A DNA stretch of 6,058 nt from positions 1 to 6,058 of the forward strand of contig DCPZ01000005.1 in assembly GCA_002323795.1 (NCBI GenBank), given 5' to 3'. A model generated the notes under the pieces. It was given only the letters and a program-made list of their open reading frames with translations, did not search any database and was not told where the DNA came from. This document shows positions 4,924-6,058 of the stretch, piece by piece; the stretch's first letter is position 1; each line of letters opens with the position of its first letter. The stretch is from Flavobacteriales bacterium UBA1531. GTDB taxonomy: Bacteria > Bacteroidota > Bacteroidia > Flavobacteriales_D > Sanyastnellaceae. Both the position numbers and the translations under genes were made by a program.

Positions 4924-6058
4924 CTATTGAATCAACATCTTATGATTCACAATACCGTTTTCAGTGTTTAAGCTCAAGATGTACATACCTGGAGATAGTC
5001 CGTTCAATTGAATGAAACCATTCCAACCATTGAGCATATCTGTGAATACCACTGCGCCGGCCATATTGGTAAGCATAGCATCTTCAATGTGAAAATCAGC
5101 TTGGATGGAGATTCTTGAATTGCCCTCTGCTGGGTTGGGATAAACGCTCCAGTCCATTGTTTCGGCATCAGCAACTGATACCCCCGAATTCAGGATTTTC
5201 CCGATTTCTATGTTACCGGTCGTTGAACCTTCGAAACCTGTGAAGACAAGACGCCATTGAGAACCCGAATTAGTCTGAACAAAATAACACCGGTCATCTG
5301 CCAGGCTGTAGGCACCGCCGGCATATGTTTTCCAATCATAGCCAACTGAATTGGCCTCGTAGCTGAGGATATCAAGATTCATCTCGCCGTCGGCATAGGG
5401 ATCATCAAGACCTTCAAGCATTTGGACCCCTGTGTTGGGATGAACGAGGGCGCCTGTAACGCCGTAGAAAACTTCGGATTGAATTTCTTCGACATACCGA
5501 AGGAATACTAAATCCCACTCCGCTGAGGGCTCTAAGTCAAGTTCGACCTGGTTGCTGATGCTGTAGAAGGCAAGGACTTTATCAGGGTAATCCGATTTCG
5601 TAAGCTGATCTTCCACAAATTCGGAACCGTCAAGGTTGGCATATTGAAAGGAATAGGTTCCTGATTCTAGAGATAGGATGGCAATCTTTTTCCAGCTGCC
5701 GTCGGGTAAAGCAATCACAAATACCTTGTCCGAGGTTATGACATGCGTCACGATGTCATAAATACCCCAGCCAAGATCGAACATGTCGTCTCCTCCTTGT
5801 GAAAACGCGCCGGATGACCAAGCGCTGTTGTCATTTCTCAATTGCGATAGTTTTGCGGTCATATCGATGAACGTATCATCAATATTCTCCCACTCGTCAA
5901 GATCACCGGCATTGTAAAGGACAGTTCCTTGGCCTCCGTTGATGCGCACTGAGCTTCCCATTGATCTGACATCGAAAGCCAAGTCCCAACTTGCCATGAT
6001 TTCTTCCCCGACGACGCCTGAATCCATGCTGTAGAAAACCATGTTTTCATATCCCGGA
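4924..6058 (-). CDS. HmuY-like protein with T9SS sorting domain (5' end outside the window)
   Basis: The frame continues through the window edge: codons P-G-Y-E-N precede the ATG at 6042, and there is no signal peptide there, so the true start lies beyond 6058. Numbering from that Met, unit 1 has MVFYSMDSGVV (1-11), ASWDLAFDV (17-25), SVRINGGQG (31-39) and the strand block KVFVIALPDGSWKKIAIL (106-123) to TYSFQYANLDGS (129-140), a clear HmuY-type layout. Unit 2 repeats it: LDLEPSAEWDLVF (168-180), GYDWKTY (234-240) and CYFVQTNSG (252-260). Residues about 298-372 form a type A T9SS sorting domain: WSVYPNPAEG at its start, LSPGMYILSL (349-358) and the final HKMLIQ. The protein should therefore pass the outer membrane via the type IX system and be attached at, or released from, the surface. 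It is first of the three visible genes and ends 12 nt before the receptor's GTG. Ligand unproven; haem is the family-based guess. Confidence 0.85.
   Translation of the reverse strand, partial: PGYENMVFYSMDSGVVGEEIMASWDLAFDVRSMGSSVRINGGQGTVLYNAGDLDEWENIDDTFIDMTAKLSQLRNDNSAWSSGAFSQGGDDMFDLGWGIYDIVTHVITSDKVFVIALPDGSWKKIAILSLESGTYSFQYANLDGSEFVEDQLTKSDYPDKVLAFYSISNQVELDLEPSAEWDLVFLRYVEEIQSEVFYGVTGALVHPNTGVQMLEGLDDPYADGEMNLDILSYEANSVGYDWKTYAGGAYSLADDRCYFVQTNSGSQWRLVFTGFEGSTTGNIEIGKILNSGVSVADAETMDWSVYPNPAEGNSRISIQADFHIEDAMLTNMAGAVVFTDMLNGWNGFIQLNGLSPGMYILSLNTENGIVNHKMLIQ

Larger units (their letters stand above)
1887..6058 (-). other. Probable operon: HmuY-like(T9SS) - receptor - HmuY-like(lipoprotein)
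   Basis: Three genes in the same direction are separated by 12 and 4 nt, leaving no room for internal promoters outside coding sequence. The promoter must lie beyond 6058, so regulation (for example by iron or haem) cannot be judged. Haem transport partners such as inner-membrane ABC subunits or HmuS-type genes are not present downstream of 1887; they would have to be upstream or elsewhere. Confidence 0.75.

Noticed and set aside
6040..6042. ATG as the true start of the T9SS HmuY-like gene
   Set aside because: The frame stays open upstream with family-like residues (G-Y-E-N) and there is no signal peptide after this Met, so it is an internal Met.

Overview
The window looks like chromosomal DNA of a Bacteroidota bacterium, probably Flavobacteriales-like, although the rank is inferred. 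Three things support this. One protein ends in a type A type IX secretion (T9SS) sorting domain. The promoter-like boxes follow the Bacteroidota TAnnTTTG pattern rather than a sigma-70 TATAAT. The genes also form a HmuY-like / TonB-dependent receptor group of the kind known from this phylum.

Right side (1887-6058, all on the minus strand): a tightly packed three-gene cluster. In transcription order it holds (i) a HmuY-like protein with a C-terminal T9SS sorting domain, whose 5' end lies outside the window; (ii) a 671-residue TonB-dependent outer-membrane receptor with a HmuR-like YRAP...His...NPNL signature; and (iii) a HmuY-like lipoprotein with an LAGC lipobox. The gaps are 12 and 4 nt. The two HmuY-like proteins are paralogues, and each appears to hold two HmuY-type units. 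They differ mainly in how they reach the surface: one uses the T9SS, the other a lipid anchor. The simplest reading is a surface ligand-capture and import system in which two binding proteins feed one receptor. Haem is the best guess for the ligand by analogy with HmuY/HmuR, but it is not proven here.

Middle (750-1886): about 1.1 kb that is mostly non-coding. It holds one small plus-strand gene (1380-1610) for a 76-residue cysteine-rich protein built of two copies of a four-cysteine motif. A candidate promoter lies upstream and a candidate terminator downstream. Other signals are a perfect 10-bp GC-rich hairpin (1008-1031), a group of promoter-like boxes with a small inverted repeat (812-860), an imperfect direct repeat (1736-1802), and a cluster of GCGT/ACGC words over the stop codon of the lipoprotein gene.

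Left edge (1-749, minus strand): the 5' part of a gene for an exported protein with a signal peptide and four visible blade-like repeats spaced about 54 residues apart, probably a beta-propeller. It runs off the window, so its C-terminus cannot be seen. No tRNA, rRNA, CRISPR array, transposase or phage gene was seen.
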